Source of the DNA: Pseudonocardia kunmingensis
GTDB taxonomy: Bacteria; Actinomycetota; Actinomycetes; Mycobacteriales; Pseudonocardiaceae
Direction of reading: 5' to 3'
Assembly: GCF_006716445.1 (NCBI RefSeq)
Contig: NZ_VFPA01000001.1
Span: 434,001 to 498,000, forward strand
Length of the DNA stretch: 64,000 nucleotides
The notes under the pieces were generated by a model that had not been told where the DNA came from, made no database searches, and saw nothing but the letters and a program-made list of their open reading frames with translations. The position numbers and the translations under genes are program-made. Positions 29,369 through 38,326 of this stretch are shown in pieces (the stretch's first letter is position 1; every line of letters begins with the position of its first letter).

Positions 29369-29848
29369 TCAGAAGAGGATGCCGTCGAGCTTCGGCTCGA
29401 TCCCCGCTTCCCGGCAGTAGTCGGTGTAGCGCTGGAGCTTCCGCTCGGCCGTCTCGACCCAGGCGAGGTTGCCGTCGGCGTCCATGTACTCGATCGGGCC
29501 GTGGATGAAGAACAGCGTCATCATCGGCTCCGACTCGTCCTCGACGTCCGCGACGAGGGTGTGCACGTCGCCGGGCGGCTCGTAGACGTACGCGCCAGGA
29601 GAGGCCTGCCAGTCGTGCTCGATGTAGTGCCACCGGCCCTGCAGCACCCAGCCCTCCACCTCGGCGAGGTGGCGGTGGCGGTTGACCACGCCGCTCTTGG
29701 CGACCTTGAGGAGGTTGACCCAGCTGCCCTTCTCCAGGTTGATGCGCACCGGCTTGAACCAGACGTTGTCCGAGCCCTGCGGGACCCAGGGCAGATCGGC
29801 CGTCTGCACGAGGAAGTCGGCCGCGTGCTCGCTCGCAAGCTCGCTCAT
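29369..29848 (-). CDS. Cupin dioxygenase, 2,4'-dihydroxyacetophenone dioxygenase-like
   Basis: 159-residue cupin. The metal-binding pattern is VVNRHRHLAEVEGWVLQGRWHY (His, His, Glu) plus the later PPGDVHTLV histidine. It resembles 2,4'-dihydroxyacetophenone dioxygenase (DAD), which cleaves a carbon-carbon bond with non-heme iron, and related ChrR-like cupins. The start at 29848 is divergent from a LysR gene, with a perfect 18-bp palindrome between them, so aromatic-ligand control by that regulator is likely. Confidence 0.8.
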   Translation of the reverse strand: MSELASEHAADFLVQTADLPWVPQGSDNVWFKPVRINLEKGSWVNLLKVAKSGVVNRHRHLAEVEGWVLQGRWHYIEHDWQASPGAYVYEPPGDVHTLVADVEDESEPMMTLFFIHGPIEYMDADGNLAWVETAERKLQRYTDYCREAGIEPKLDGILF

Positions 29849-29893
29849 GCGCCCCGTTGTACCCCGCTCCGGACGCCGCGTGAACCACGCTTC

Positions 29894-29911
29894 GCGGATG
29901 CCGGCATCCGC
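29894..29911. promoter_or_regulatory. Perfect 18-bp palindrome, probable LysR operator
   Basis: GCGGATGCCGGCATCCGC is a perfect dyad lying in the divergent region between the cupin dioxygenase gene (start 29848) and the LysR gene (start 29957). LysR regulators bind dyads in exactly such divergent regions. The binding assignment is inferred. Confidence 0.6.
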
Positions 29912-29956
29912 CGCGCTGATGGTGCGCGCGTCGGGCGGCGCGCATAGGGTCGCGCG

Positions 29957-30898
29957 GTGCTGAGAGCGGACCTGCGGTTGGAGTGGCTCGTCTCGTTCCT
30001 CGCCGTGGTGGAGACGGGCAGCTTCGTGGCCGCCGCCGAGGTGACGCACCGGTCCCAGCCGCGGATCAGCATGCACGTGGCGGCGCTGGAGCGCGGGGTG
30101 GGCCTGCCGCTGTTCAACCGCCGCAAGCGGCCCGTGGAGCTCACCGAGGCGGGCAAGGCGCTGTCCGAGCACGCCCGCACGATCCTGCGCGAGGTCGAGG
30201 CCACGGAGACCGCGATGGCGGCGTGGCGCGACGGCGCGCGCGGCGTCGTCACGCTGGGCAGCCACCCCAGCGCCAGCGCCGCGTTCGTCCCCCTCGTGCT
30301 GCGGGAGGCCGCGCGGATCAGCCCGGACGTGCGGGTGGTGCTGGTCGAGCGCTCGACCCTGGAGCTGGACGAGGCGCTGGCCGGCGGCGAGGTCGACCTG
30401 TGCATCCGGCCGATGACGCCACCGCCCGCGCGCGCGACGGTGCGCCAGCACGTGCTGTGGCGCGAACCGCTCGTCGCCCTGCACCCGCCCGACCACCCGC
30501 TCGCGAACCTGCCCGAGCCGCTGCCGGTGGCCGCGGTCGCCGCGCACCCGCTGCTGTCGATCGGGCGCCTCGACGCGCCGGAGACCGGCGAGTTCGAGTC
30601 CTACCGCCTGTTCCGCGAGTGCGGGTTCGAGCTGGAACCGGTGCAGGCCACCAACCAGCCGCAGACGTTGGTGTCGCTGGTGCGCCACGGGTTCGGCGTC
30701 GGGGTCACCAACTCGCTCGCCGCGCAGGTCACCGACACCAGCGACCTGTGCGTGCGCCGGCTGGAGGGCGCGGCGGGGCGGCGGGTCGCCGTCTACTGGG
30801 ACTCCACCCGGCTGCTCACCGCGGCAGCCCGCACCCTGCTCCAGCAGATCGTGCAACAGCCCCGGCCGGACGGGACGGAGGATCCGGCTTCCGAATAG
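29957..30898 (+). CDS. LysR-family transcriptional regulator
   Basis: 313 residues. The N-terminal winged helix (LEWLVSFLAVVETGSFVAAAEVTHRSQPRISMHVAALE) is followed by an effector-binding domain. It is divergent from the cupin dioxygenase gene and 57 bp upstream of the KduD-like SDR gene on its own strand. It could regulate either side. The start is a GTG at 29957, consistent with family length (about 300). Confidence 0.9.
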   Translation: MLRADLRLEWLVSFLAVVETGSFVAAAEVTHRSQPRISMHVAALERGVGLPLFNRRKRPVELTEAGKALSEHARTILREVEATETAMAAWRDGARGVVTLGSHPSASAAFVPLVLREAARISPDVRVVLVERSTLELDEALAGGEVDLCIRPMTPPPARATVRQHVLWREPLVALHPPDHPLANLPEPLPVAAVAAHPLLSIGRLDAPETGEFESYRLFRECGFELEPVQATNQPQTLVSLVRHGFGVGVTNSLAAQVTDTSDLCVRRLEGAAGRRVAVYWDSTRLLTAAARTLLQQIVQQPRPDGTEDPASE

Positions 30899-30954
30899 CG
30901 TTATCCGGAACTCGGCCTTCACCCCCTCCCCGCCCGGCTCCTACCGTCGGTCCC

Positions 30955-31731
30955 GTGCCGCCCGACGGTCCCGCCCCCGCCTCCCCCTTCGGGCTGAAGG
31001 GTCGCCTGGCCATGGTCACCGGCGCAGGCTCGGGGATCGGCCGGGCGATCGCCCTCGGTCTTGCGGCGGCGGGATCGGATCTGCTGCTGCTGTCCGATCG
31101 CGACAACCTCGCCCCGGTCGCCGAGGAGGCCACGGCCACGGGCGCCGCGGTCACCACGGAGCTGCTGGACCTGGCCGACCGTCCCGCCCGCCGCGCCGCG
31201 GTCGAGCGCCTGCTGGACGCCCACGCCGTCGACGTCCTCGTCAACAACGCCGGCCTGATCCGCCGCGGCCCGTCCGCCGAGTTCGCCGACGAGGACTGGT
31301 ACGACGTCGTCGAGGTGAACCTGCACGCGGCGTTCGAGCTGTGCCGGGCCGCCGGACGGCGGATGGTCGCCCGCGGGCATGGCAAGATCATCAACGTCGC
31401 GTCGCTGCTCAGCTTCCAGGGCGGGCTCGTGGTTCCCTCCTACACGGCCAGCAAGCACGCGATCGTCGGGCTCACCCGCGCACTCGCCAACGAGTGGGCA
31501 CCGCACGGCGTGAACGTCAACGCGGTCGCGCCCGGCTACGTCACCACCGCCACCACGACGGCCCTGCGCAGCGACCCGACCCGCAGCGACGAGATCCTCG
31601 CGCGCATCCCGGCCGGTCGCTGGGCCGAGCCCGCGGACGTCGCCGGGTCCGCGGTCTTCCTCGCCTCCCCCGCAGCCGACTACGTCCACGGGCACGTTCT
31701 CGTCGTCGACGGGGGTTGGTTGGCCCGGTAA
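30955..31731 (+). CDS. SDR, 2-deoxy-D-gluconate 3-dehydrogenase (KduD)-like
   Basis: 258-residue short-chain dehydrogenase. Cofactor motif VTGAGSGIG at 21-29, NNAG at 97-100, catalytic Tyr163 and Lys167 in PSYTASKH. The stretch ASLLSFQGGLVVPSYTASKH closely follows KduD (5-keto-4-deoxyuronate/2-deoxygluconate dehydrogenases). It starts with a GTG in a leader-like Pro-rich segment. The SsuA-like binding-protein gene follows after 20 bp, so it may belong to the same transcript. Confidence 0.85.
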   Translation: MPPDGPAPASPFGLKGRLAMVTGAGSGIGRAIALGLAAAGSDLLLLSDRDNLAPVAEEATATGAAVTTELLDLADRPARRAAVERLLDAHAVDVLVNNAGLIRRGPSAEFADEDWYDVVEVNLHAAFELCRAAGRRMVARGHGKIINVASLLSFQGGLVVPSYTASKHAIVGLTRALANEWAPHGVNVNAVAPGYVTTATTTALRSDPTRSDEILARIPAGRWAEPADVAGSAVFLASPAADYVHGHVLVVDGGWLAR

Positions 31732-31751
31732 GCAGATCGGAGGGTTCGACG

Positions 31752-32894
31752 ATGAGCCACCTGAGCAGCCGCCGCCTCGCCGTACTGGCGGGCGGGCCAC
31801 TCGCGCTCCTGCTCGCCGCCTGCGGCGGTGGTGCGACGATCGACGACGACGTGAGCGGCGGCGAGGCGCCGCAGCTCGTCACGGTCGACGCGGGCTACGT
31901 GTCCGCGGTCGACCAGCTCGGCCTCCCGATCGGCCTGGAGACCGGCGCCTTCGAGGAGCAGGGGCTCGACGTGCGGCTGGCGCAGCCGTTCCCCACGGGC
32001 GTCGACTCCCTGAACGCCCTGCAGGCGGGCGAGGTCGACTTCATCCAGGTCGGCACCCCGGCGATCGGGGCCGCGCAGCGCGGGCTCGACCTCGTGCTGC
32101 TCGGCAACTACTCCGGCTCGGCGAGCCAGCGGGCGATCGACGACACGATGGCGGTCGTCGCGCGGCCCGGCTCCGGCATCAACGGCGAGGACCTCGCGAC
32201 CCTGCGCGGCAAGCGCATCGCCGTGTCGATCGGCTCCATCAACCACCTGTACCTGATCGGACTGCTGCAGCAGCTGCAGATCCCCGTCGACGAGGTGGAG
32301 GTCGTGAACACCGCGCCGCCGGACATGCCGGTCGCCCTGCAGACCAGCGGCATCGACGCCGCGATCGTGTGGGACCCCTGGCCGATCACCATCGCGCAGC
32401 AGGTGCAGGGGGCCGAGGAGGTCGTGCGCGGCGGGGGCTACATCCCCTACGTCGGCTACATCGTCGCCATGCGGGAGTTCGTGGAGCAGAACCCGGACGT
32501 CGTCACGCGGTTCCTCACCGCGCGCGCCGCGGCCGACCAGTGGATGCGCGAGAACCCCGACGAGGCGGCCGAGGCGGCCACCCGCTGGCTGCCCGGCACC
32601 GCACCGGAGGTGGCGAGCGAGGCCATGCAGTACAACGTGGCGCAGCTCGACCCGCGGTTCTCCGCCTGCAACTACGCCGCGCTGGACACGGTGGCGCAGA
32701 TGCTCGCCGACCAAGGCGTCACCGAGCCCGGGTTCGAGGTGGCCGACAGGTTCGTGCCCGGCCCGATCACCACGGTCGTGGCGGAACGTCCCGAGCTGTT
32801 CGACGACCTGCCGGCGATCCCGGAGCCGGCCCGCATCGGCGCCGACTACGCCTACGACCGCGAGGCCGCGCTCGCGGCCTGCCCGGCGACGTGA
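31752..32894 (+). CDS. ABC transporter substrate-binding lipoprotein (SsuA/TauA-type)
   Basis: 380-residue lipoprotein, signal peptide ending LLAAC. The mature part shows the NMT1/SsuA-like fold (LGLPIGLETGAFEEQGLDVRL, NALQAGEVDFIQVGTPAIGAA, LRGKRIAVSIGSINHLYLIG). Such proteins deliver sulfonates, nitrate, taurine or pyrimidine-like compounds to an importer. ATG at 31752 after CGGAGGG. The stop overlaps the first permease gene by four bases. Confidence 0.88.
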   Translation: MSHLSSRRLAVLAGGPLALLLAACGGGATIDDDVSGGEAPQLVTVDAGYVSAVDQLGLPIGLETGAFEEQGLDVRLAQPFPTGVDSLNALQAGEVDFIQVGTPAIGAAQRGLDLVLLGNYSGSASQRAIDDTMAVVARPGSGINGEDLATLRGKRIAVSIGSINHLYLIGLLQQLQIPVDEVEVVNTAPPDMPVALQTSGIDAAIVWDPWPITIAQQVQGAEEVVRGGGYIPYVGYIVAMREFVEQNPDVVTRFLTARAAADQWMRENPDEAAEAATRWLPGTAPEVASEAMQYNVAQLDPRFSACNYAALDTVAQMLADQGVTEPGFEVADRFVPGPITTVVAERPELFDDLPAIPEPARIGADYAYDREAALAACPAT

Positions 32895-33730
32895 CCGCCA
32901 CCGCAGCACCGCCCCCGCCGGTGCGGGCGCGGCCCCGCCGCCGGAGGTCACCCCCGCGGTCGTTGCTGCGGTCGGCCCTCTGGTTCCTCGCGCCGTTCGC
33001 CGCGCTGCTGGCGGTGTGGGCCGCGGTCGTGGCCGCCACCGGCGTGCCGATGCGCATCTTCCCGCAGGTCACCGACGTGGTGGCGGCACTGGTCGACATG
33101 ACCGCGAGCGGGGAGCTGTTCGCCCACCTGGGCGCCAGCCTGCGCCGGGTGCTGATCGGCTCGGCGCTGGCGGTCGTCACCGCGCTGCCGTTCGGCGTGG
33201 CGCTCGGGGCGAGCCGGCGGCTCTCGGCGTTCTTCGCGCCGCTGCTGCGCTTCTCGGTGGCGCTGGCCGGCATCGCCTGGATCCCGATCGCGACGCTGTG
33301 GCTCGGCTACGGCGACGGAGCGGTGATCTTCATCGTGTGGAACGCGATGTTCTTCGCGCTCACCTACAACACGGTGCTGGGCGTGCGGCGCATCCCGCTC
33401 CCGCTGCTGCGCGCCGCGCGCAGCATGGGGACCGGCCGGCTGCGGATGTTCTGGGAGGTGCTGCTGCCGGGTGCGCTGCCGAGCGTGGTGACCGGGCTGC
33501 GGGTCGGCCTGGGCTACGGCTGGCGCGGCCTGGTGGCCGCGGAGATCATCGCGACCAGCGCGGGCCTCGGCTACGCCCTGTTCCTGGCCCAGAAGACGTT
33601 CTCGACGGACGTGATCATCGCGGCGATGGTGATCATCGGGCTGCTCTGGCTCGCGATGGACCGGTTGCTGCTCGCCCCGCTGGAGCGGCGCACGGTGCAG
33701 CGCTGGGGCATGACGGCCGGTGTGTCGTGA
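32891..33730 (+). CDS. ABC transporter permease 1 (SsuC/TauC type)
   Basis: 279-residue permease with a basic Pro/Arg-rich N-terminus, about six membrane segments, and the coupling loop PLPLLRAARSMGTGRLRMFWEVLLPG typical of the SsuC/TauC subfamily. The GTG overlaps the binding-protein stop (GTGA) and the end overlaps the second permease in the same way. Confidence 0.9.
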   Translation: MTATAAPPPPVRARPRRRRSPPRSLLRSALWFLAPFAALLAVWAAVVAATGVPMRIFPQVTDVVAALVDMTASGELFAHLGASLRRVLIGSALAVVTALPFGVALGASRRLSAFFAPLLRFSVALAGIAWIPIATLWLGYGDGAVIFIVWNAMFFALTYNTVLGVRRIPLPLLRAARSMGTGRLRMFWEVLLPGALPSVVTGLRVGLGYGWRGLVAAEIIATSAGLGYALFLAQKTFSTDVIIAAMVIIGLLWLAMDRLLLAPLERRTVQRWGMTAGVS

Positions 33731-34524
33731 CGGTGCTCGCCCGCAGGTTGACCCGCACCGCGGCGGTCCGCACCCTCGGCCCGTTCGTGCCGGTGGTGGC
33801 GTTGTGGTGGCTGCTCGCGGAGCTGGCGGTCTTCCCGCCCGCGTTCTTCGTCGGCCCGGACGTCGTGCTGGCCGAGCTCGGCGGGCTCCTGGAGCGCGGG
33901 GTGCTGCCCGGCTACCTGTCCGACTCGCTCACCCGGCTCTGGTACGGCGTGCTGTTCGGGCTGCTGATCGGGCTCCCGCTCGGGTTCCTGGTCGGCATGT
34001 CGACGGTCCTGCGCAGGCTGACCTGGCCGCTGCTGCTGTTCTTCCAGGCGATCGCCGACATCGCCTGGCTGCCGATCGTCATCGTCTGGTTCGGGTTCAG
34101 CCTCACCGCGGTGACGTTCGTGATCGTCTACACGATCGTCTTCCCGCTCGTGCTCAGCGTCGTGGCCGGCATCGAGCAGGTGCCGCGGGAGCTGGTGCGG
34201 GCGGCCCGCAGCCTCGGCGCCGGCCGGTTCCGCGTGTTCGTCGAGGTGATCGTGCCGGGCGCGCTGCCCGCGGTGGCCAGCGGTGTGCGCACGGGGCTCG
34301 GCTACGGCTGGCGGGCGCTGGTCGCCGCCGAGATCATCGTCGGGACCAGCGGCATCGGGTTCATGATGTTCGACGCCCGCCGCGTCGGGGAGGTCGCCGA
34401 GGTCTTCCTCGGGATGATCGTGCTGGGCATCCTGTGGTACGCGCTCGACGCGCTGTTCCTCGCGCCGTTCGAGCGCGCCACGGTGGAACGCTGGGGACTG
34501 GTCCGTCAGGAGGCCGCCGCATGA
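33727..34524 (+). CDS. ABC transporter permease 2 (SsuC/TauC type)
   Basis: 265-residue permease clearly paralogous to the first (EQVPRELVRAARSLGAGRFRVFVEVIVPG; GVRTGLGYGWRALVAAEI in both). Sulfonate-type importers normally use one permease as a homodimer, so two distinct permeases suggest a heterodimer. The GTG overlaps the preceding stop; the next gene (ATPase) overlaps this end by four bases. Confidence 0.9.
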   Translation: MTVLARRLTRTAAVRTLGPFVPVVALWWLLAELAVFPPAFFVGPDVVLAELGGLLERGVLPGYLSDSLTRLWYGVLFGLLIGLPLGFLVGMSTVLRRLTWPLLLFFQAIADIAWLPIVIVWFGFSLTAVTFVIVYTIVFPLVLSVVAGIEQVPRELVRAARSLGAGRFRVFVEVIVPGALPAVASGVRTGLGYGWRALVAAEIIVGTSGIGFMMFDARRVGEVAEVFLGMIVLGILWYALDALFLAPFERATVERWGLVRQEAAA

Positions 34525-35312
34525 CCGCGCTGCAGATCGAGCACCTGCACAAGACCTACACCGACGCCTACACCGGCGAGGACGTCGTCGCGATCGGCGA
34601 CGTGTCGTTCGACGTCGCCGAGGGCGAGTTCGTGTCCGTGCTCGGCCCGAGCGGCTGCGGCAAGACCACCGTGCTGAACATCGTCGCGGGCTTCGTCGAG
34701 GCGGGCGGCGGCACGGTCAGCGTGGCCGGGAGACCGGTGCAGGGGCCGGGCCCGGACCGGGGCGTGGTGTTCCAGGACCACGCCCTGTTCCCGTGGAAGA
34801 CGGTGCAGGGCAACGTGACCTTCGGGCTGCGCATGCGCGGCGTCCCGAAGGCCCAGCGGGAGGCGACCGCCGCGGAGTACCTGCAGCTCGTGGGCCTGGC
34901 CGGGTTCGAGCACCGCTACCCGCACGAGCTGTCGGGCGGCATGGCGCAGCGGCTCGGCGTCGCACGGGTGCTCGCCAACGAGCCGGCCGTGATGCTCATG
35001 GACGAGCCGTTCGCGAGCATCGACGCCCAGACCCGTCGCAAGCTGCAGGAGGACCTCACCCGGATCTTCCAGGCGCGGCGCCCGACCGTCTTCTTCGTCA
35101 CCCACGACGTGGACGAGGCGGTGTTCCTGTCCGACCGGGTCGTCGTGCTCACCGGACGGCCGAGCCGGGTGCACGAGATCGTCACGGTCGACCTGCCGCG
35201 GCCGCGCGACTGGCGCACCACCGGCGAGCTGGACCAGTTCCGCAGCACCCGCAACCGCATCACCGACCTGCTCGCGGGGGACGAGTCGCATGCCGTCGCC
35301 GACCCTGCGTAG
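34521..35312 (+). CDS. ABC transporter ATPase (SsuB/TauB type)
   Basis: 263-residue ATPase. Walker A GPSGCGKTT, Q-loop VFQDHALFPWKTV, signature ELSGGMAQRLGVARVLANEP and Walker B VMLMDEPFASIDA are all intact. It energises the preceding permease pair. The end overlaps by 23 bp a small membrane-protein gene, so that gene is probably part of the system. Confidence 0.95.
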   Translation: MTALQIEHLHKTYTDAYTGEDVVAIGDVSFDVAEGEFVSVLGPSGCGKTTVLNIVAGFVEAGGGTVSVAGRPVQGPGPDRGVVFQDHALFPWKTVQGNVTFGLRMRGVPKAQREATAAEYLQLVGLAGFEHRYPHELSGGMAQRLGVARVLANEPAVMLMDEPFASIDAQTRRKLQEDLTRIFQARRPTVFFVTHDVDEAVFLSDRVVVLTGRPSRVHEIVTVDLPRPRDWRTTGELDQFRSTRNRITDLLAGDESHAVADPA

Positions 35313-35646
35313 GGCCGCTCGCGGCGCTGTCCGCAACACGGCGCTGCGTCGCATCGCGGTCGTCGTCCTGCTGGTGCTGCTCTACCAGGGCTGGCTCTCC
35401 GTGCAGGCGATCGGCAAGGCCGGTCCCGGTGTGGGCGCCGACCCCGACGAGCGCGGCCGCTTCGCCGTGGACGTGGTGCTCGACTTCCCGCCCGAGCGCT
35501 ACCACGTCCTGGAGCTGCAGAAGCACGGGCGGATCGCCGGCACCACCGGGAACGTCGTGCACCTGCGCGGAACCTCGCCCGCGGGGGTGGACGCACTGGC
35601 GCGGGAGTACTGGATCGAGACGATCACCGTTCCCCAGGAGGGATGA
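35290..35646 (+). CDS. Small single-span membrane protein of unknown function
   Basis: 118 residues: a basic N-terminus, one membrane segment (RIAVVVLLVLLYQGWLSV, about 21-38) and an outward or cytoplasmic domain with PPERYHVLELQKHGRIAG and EYWIETITVPQEG. No family recognised. Overlap with the ATPase gene suggests an accessory subunit of the SsuA-type importer. It converges with the amino-acid ABC ATPase gene, 4 bp apart. Confidence 0.6.
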   Translation: MPSPTLRRAARGAVRNTALRRIAVVVLLVLLYQGWLSVQAIGKAGPGVGADPDERGRFAVDVVLDFPPERYHVLELQKHGRIAGTTGNVVHLRGTSPAGVDALAREYWIETITVPQEG

Positions 35647-35650
35647 CCGG

Positions 35651-36412
35651 TCAGAGGAAGCGGGCCAGGAAGGCCCTGGTCCGCTCGTGCTGCGGGGCGT
35701 CGATCACCTGCTCCGGGCGGCCCTGCTCGACGACGAGCCCGTCGTCCATGAAGACCACGCGGTCGGCGGCCTCCCGGGCGAAACTGATCTCGTGGGTCAC
35801 CACGACCATCGTCAACCCGCCTTCGGCGAGACCCCGCATGGCCAGGAGCACCTCACCGACCAGTTCGGGGTCGAGGGCCGAGGTCGGCTCGTCGAACAAC
35901 ATCAGCGTGGGTTGCATGGCGAGCGCCCGGGCGATCGCCACCCGCTGCTGCTGCCCGCCGGAGAGCTGTCGCGGGTAGGACTTCTCCCGCCCGGACAGCC
36001 CGACCTGCGCGAGGAGGGCGGTGGCCCGCGCCACCGCGTCGGAACGCTTCTCGCCCTTCACACCGACCGGCCCCTCGATCACGTTCTCGAGGGCGGTCAT
36101 GTGGGGGAAGAGGTTGAACTGCTGGAACACCATGCCGATGGCACGCCGCCGCCGGGCCACCTCCACGGCGGAGAGCTCGTGCAGCCGCTCCCCGCGCACG
36201 TCGAAGCCGACGTCGCGGCCGCCGACGAGGATGCGCCCGCCGTCGGGCGACTCGAGCAGGTTGATGCAGCGCAGGAACGTCGACTTGCCGCTGCCGGACG
36301 GCCCGAGGATCACCACGGTCTCCCCCGCCTCGACCTCGAGGTCGATGCCGCGCAGCACCTCGTGGGACCCGAAGCTCTTGCGGACACCCGTCGCCTCCAG
36401 CACGGTCGTCAT
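35651..36412 (-). CDS. Polar amino acid ABC transporter ATPase (GlnQ type)
   Basis: 253-residue ATPase. Walker [17 protein letters not shown], signature [19 protein letters not shown], Walker [15 protein letters not shown]. The FLRCINLLE and Q-loop [18 protein letters not shown] stretches are typical of GlnQ/HisP ATPases for polar amino acids. Start overlaps the stop of the permease gene by four bases. Confidence 0.95.
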   Translation of the reverse strand: MTTVLEATGVRKSFGSHEVLRGIDLEVEAGETVVILGPSGSGKSTFLRCINLLESPDGGRILVGGRDVGFDVRGERLHELSAVEVARRRRAIGMVFQQFNLFPHMTALENVIEGPVGVKGEKRSDAVARATALLAQVGLSGREKSYPRQLSGGQQQRVAIARALAMQPTLMLFDEPTSALDPELVGEVLLAMRGLAEGGLTMVVVTHEISFAREAADRVVFMDDGLVVEQGRPEQVIDAPQHERTRAFLARFL

Positions 36413-37377
36413 CCGGCCGGCCCTCCGCTCACCGTGGTCGGCGCGCCCGCCTTCGGTCGGATGCGCAGGAAGTCCCAGAAGCTCGGCGTCTGGTGCCGGT
36501 CGCCCCGGCTGTAGTGCCGTTCGATGAACGACTGCACGACGAACAGGATCGACGTGAGGATCAGGTACCAGACGCAGGCGACGAGCAGCATCGGGATGGT
36601 CTCGAACGTCCGGTTGTAGATCGACTGCACGGTGTAGAGCAGGTCGGACAGCGCGATGACGCTCACCAGCGCGGTCGCCTTGACCATGCTGATCACCTGG
36701 TTGCCGGTGGGCGGCACGATGAACCGCATCGCCTGGGGCAGCACGATGCGCTTCATGATCCGGTAGTTGGTCATCCCGATCGCCGCCCCGGCCTCCCGCT
36801 GCCCCGGATCCACCGAGAGCAGGCCGCCGCGGATGATCTCGGCCATGTAGGCGCCCTCGTTCAGCCCCAGGCCGAGGATCGCCGCCAGCAGCGGCGTGAT
36901 CAGGCTGTTCGTGGTGAACGTGACGAACGCAGGCCCGAACGGGATGCCGAACGAGATCTCCGGCAACAGCGCGGACAGGTTGTAGAAGAAGATCAGCTGG
37001 ACGAGCGTCGGCGTGCCGCGGAAGAACCAGATGTACGCGCTCGCGGCGGCTCGCAGCAGCGGGTTGCCGGAGATGCGGCAGACCGCCAGCAGCACGCCGA
37101 GCACGATGCCGATCACCATCGCGATCACGGTGAGCATCAGCGTGATGCCCAGCCCGCGCATGATCGACTCAGCGGTGAACCAGCTCGCGACGACCGGCCA
37201 CCCGAAGTTGTCGTTGGTCACCAGCATGTGCCCGAGCTGGGCGGCCAGCACCGCGACGACCGCCGCCGCGACCCAGCGCCCGGGGTGCTTGCGGCGCGAG
37301 GCGTCGCGGATGTCCAGGGCGGGACCCTCCGCGGCCGGCGGCGCAGGCCGCCCGGTGGTCTTCCCGGTCGCGGCCAC
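36409..37377 (-). CDS. Polar amino acid ABC transporter permease (GlnP type)
   Basis: 322-residue permease with a cytoplasmic N-terminus, membrane segments from about residue 35 and the loops [31 protein letters not shown] region and [25 protein letters not shown], as in HisM/GlnP permeases. The GTG lies 2 bp after the stop of the binding-protein gene, so the three genes are one operon. Start chosen by that adjacency. Confidence 0.88.
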   Translation of the reverse strand: MAATGKTTGRPAPPAAEGPALDIRDASRRKHPGRWVAAAVVAVLAAQLGHMLVTNDNFGWPVVASWFTAESIMRGLGITLMLTVIAMVIGIVLGVLLAVCRISGNPLLRAAASAYIWFFRGTPTLVQLIFFYNLSALLPEISFGIPFGPAFVTFTTNSLITPLLAAILGLGLNEGAYMAEIIRGGLLSVDPGQREAGAAIGMTNYRIMKRIVLPQAMRFIVPPTGNQVISMVKATALVSVIALSDLLYTVQSIYNRTFETIPMLLVACVWYLILTSILFVVQSFIERHYSRGDRHQTPSFWDFLRIRPKAGAPTTVSGGPAG

Positions 37378-37379
37378 GA

Positions 37380-38326
37380 TCAAGCCTTGCCCAGGTTGAC
37401 GCCCGGCGAGTCGAGCATGTTGCCCTCCAGGCCCCACTTGGTCATGATCGCCTCGTAGGTGCCGTTGTCGTGCAGGCGCTGGATGGCCTCGAGCAGCACG
37501 TCGGCGAGCGGCGAGTCCTTCGGCACGACCGCGCCCTGGAACAGGTCGTCGAACCCGTTGGCCTTGCCCTGCCCGGCCAGCTCGAGCTCGCCGCCGGACT
37601 GCTGCACGAAGTAGGTCAGGGGCGCCTGCGAGGAGAAGAACGCGTCGGCGCGGTGGGACTGCACGGCCAGGATCGAGGACGGCTGGTCCTTGTAGGACTG
37701 CACGTCGATGGCCGGCTGTCCCTCGGCCGCGCACTTCTCGGCTTGCTCCTTGATGACCCGCTCCGCCGAGCCGGCCGCCTGCACGGCGATGCGGGTGCCG
37801 CAGGTGGTCTCCAGCCCGTCGATCCCCTTCGGGTTGCCCTTCTGCACCGCGAAGACGACGTACTCCTGGACCCAGTCGACGAACGTGGCCTGCTCCTGGC
37901 GCTCCGGGAAGTCACCGACCGGGCCCATGTCGAGGTCGTAGCGCCCGGCCTGCATGCCGGACAGCACGCTGGCGAGGCCGTCGATCGTCTCGTGCCGGAT
38001 CTCGACGCCGAGGATCTGCCCGACCGCGTCCGACAGCTCGGCCGTCGCGCCCTGCATGGGGGTGCCCTCCGCGCCGACGATCGTGTAGGGCGGGAACGAG
38101 CCGGTGTTGACCGCGACGATGGTGCCGGCCTGCCGGATCTGCTCCGGCAGCCGGCGTGCAGGGCCTGGTTGAGCTGTTGCGCGGCGACCGGGGCCGCCGC
38201 GGGCGACGCCCCGCCGGCCGGGGTCTGCGGGACCGGGTCGGCGGTGCACGCGCTCAGCACGACGGCCGAGGCGGCGAGCACGCCGAGGACGCAGGTACGG
38301 GGGAGTCGCACTCCTGCTCCTTTCAC
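37380..38326 (-). pseudogene. Amino-acid ABC substrate-binding lipoprotein, frameshifted
   Basis: The beginning, from 38326, reads a signal peptide with lipobox VVLSAC and then QQLNQALHA. The remainder reads LPEQIRQAGTIVAVNTG and a complete family 3 binding-protein domain, but in the next reading frame, down to a stop at 37380. The break is near 38151-38155, where one C appears missing: inserting it would join QALHA directly to RLPEQIRQ. Restored, the protein would be about 315 residues, typical for GlnH-type proteins. This is either a real one-base deletion, which would leave the importer without its binding protein, or a sequencing error. Confidence 0.8.
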
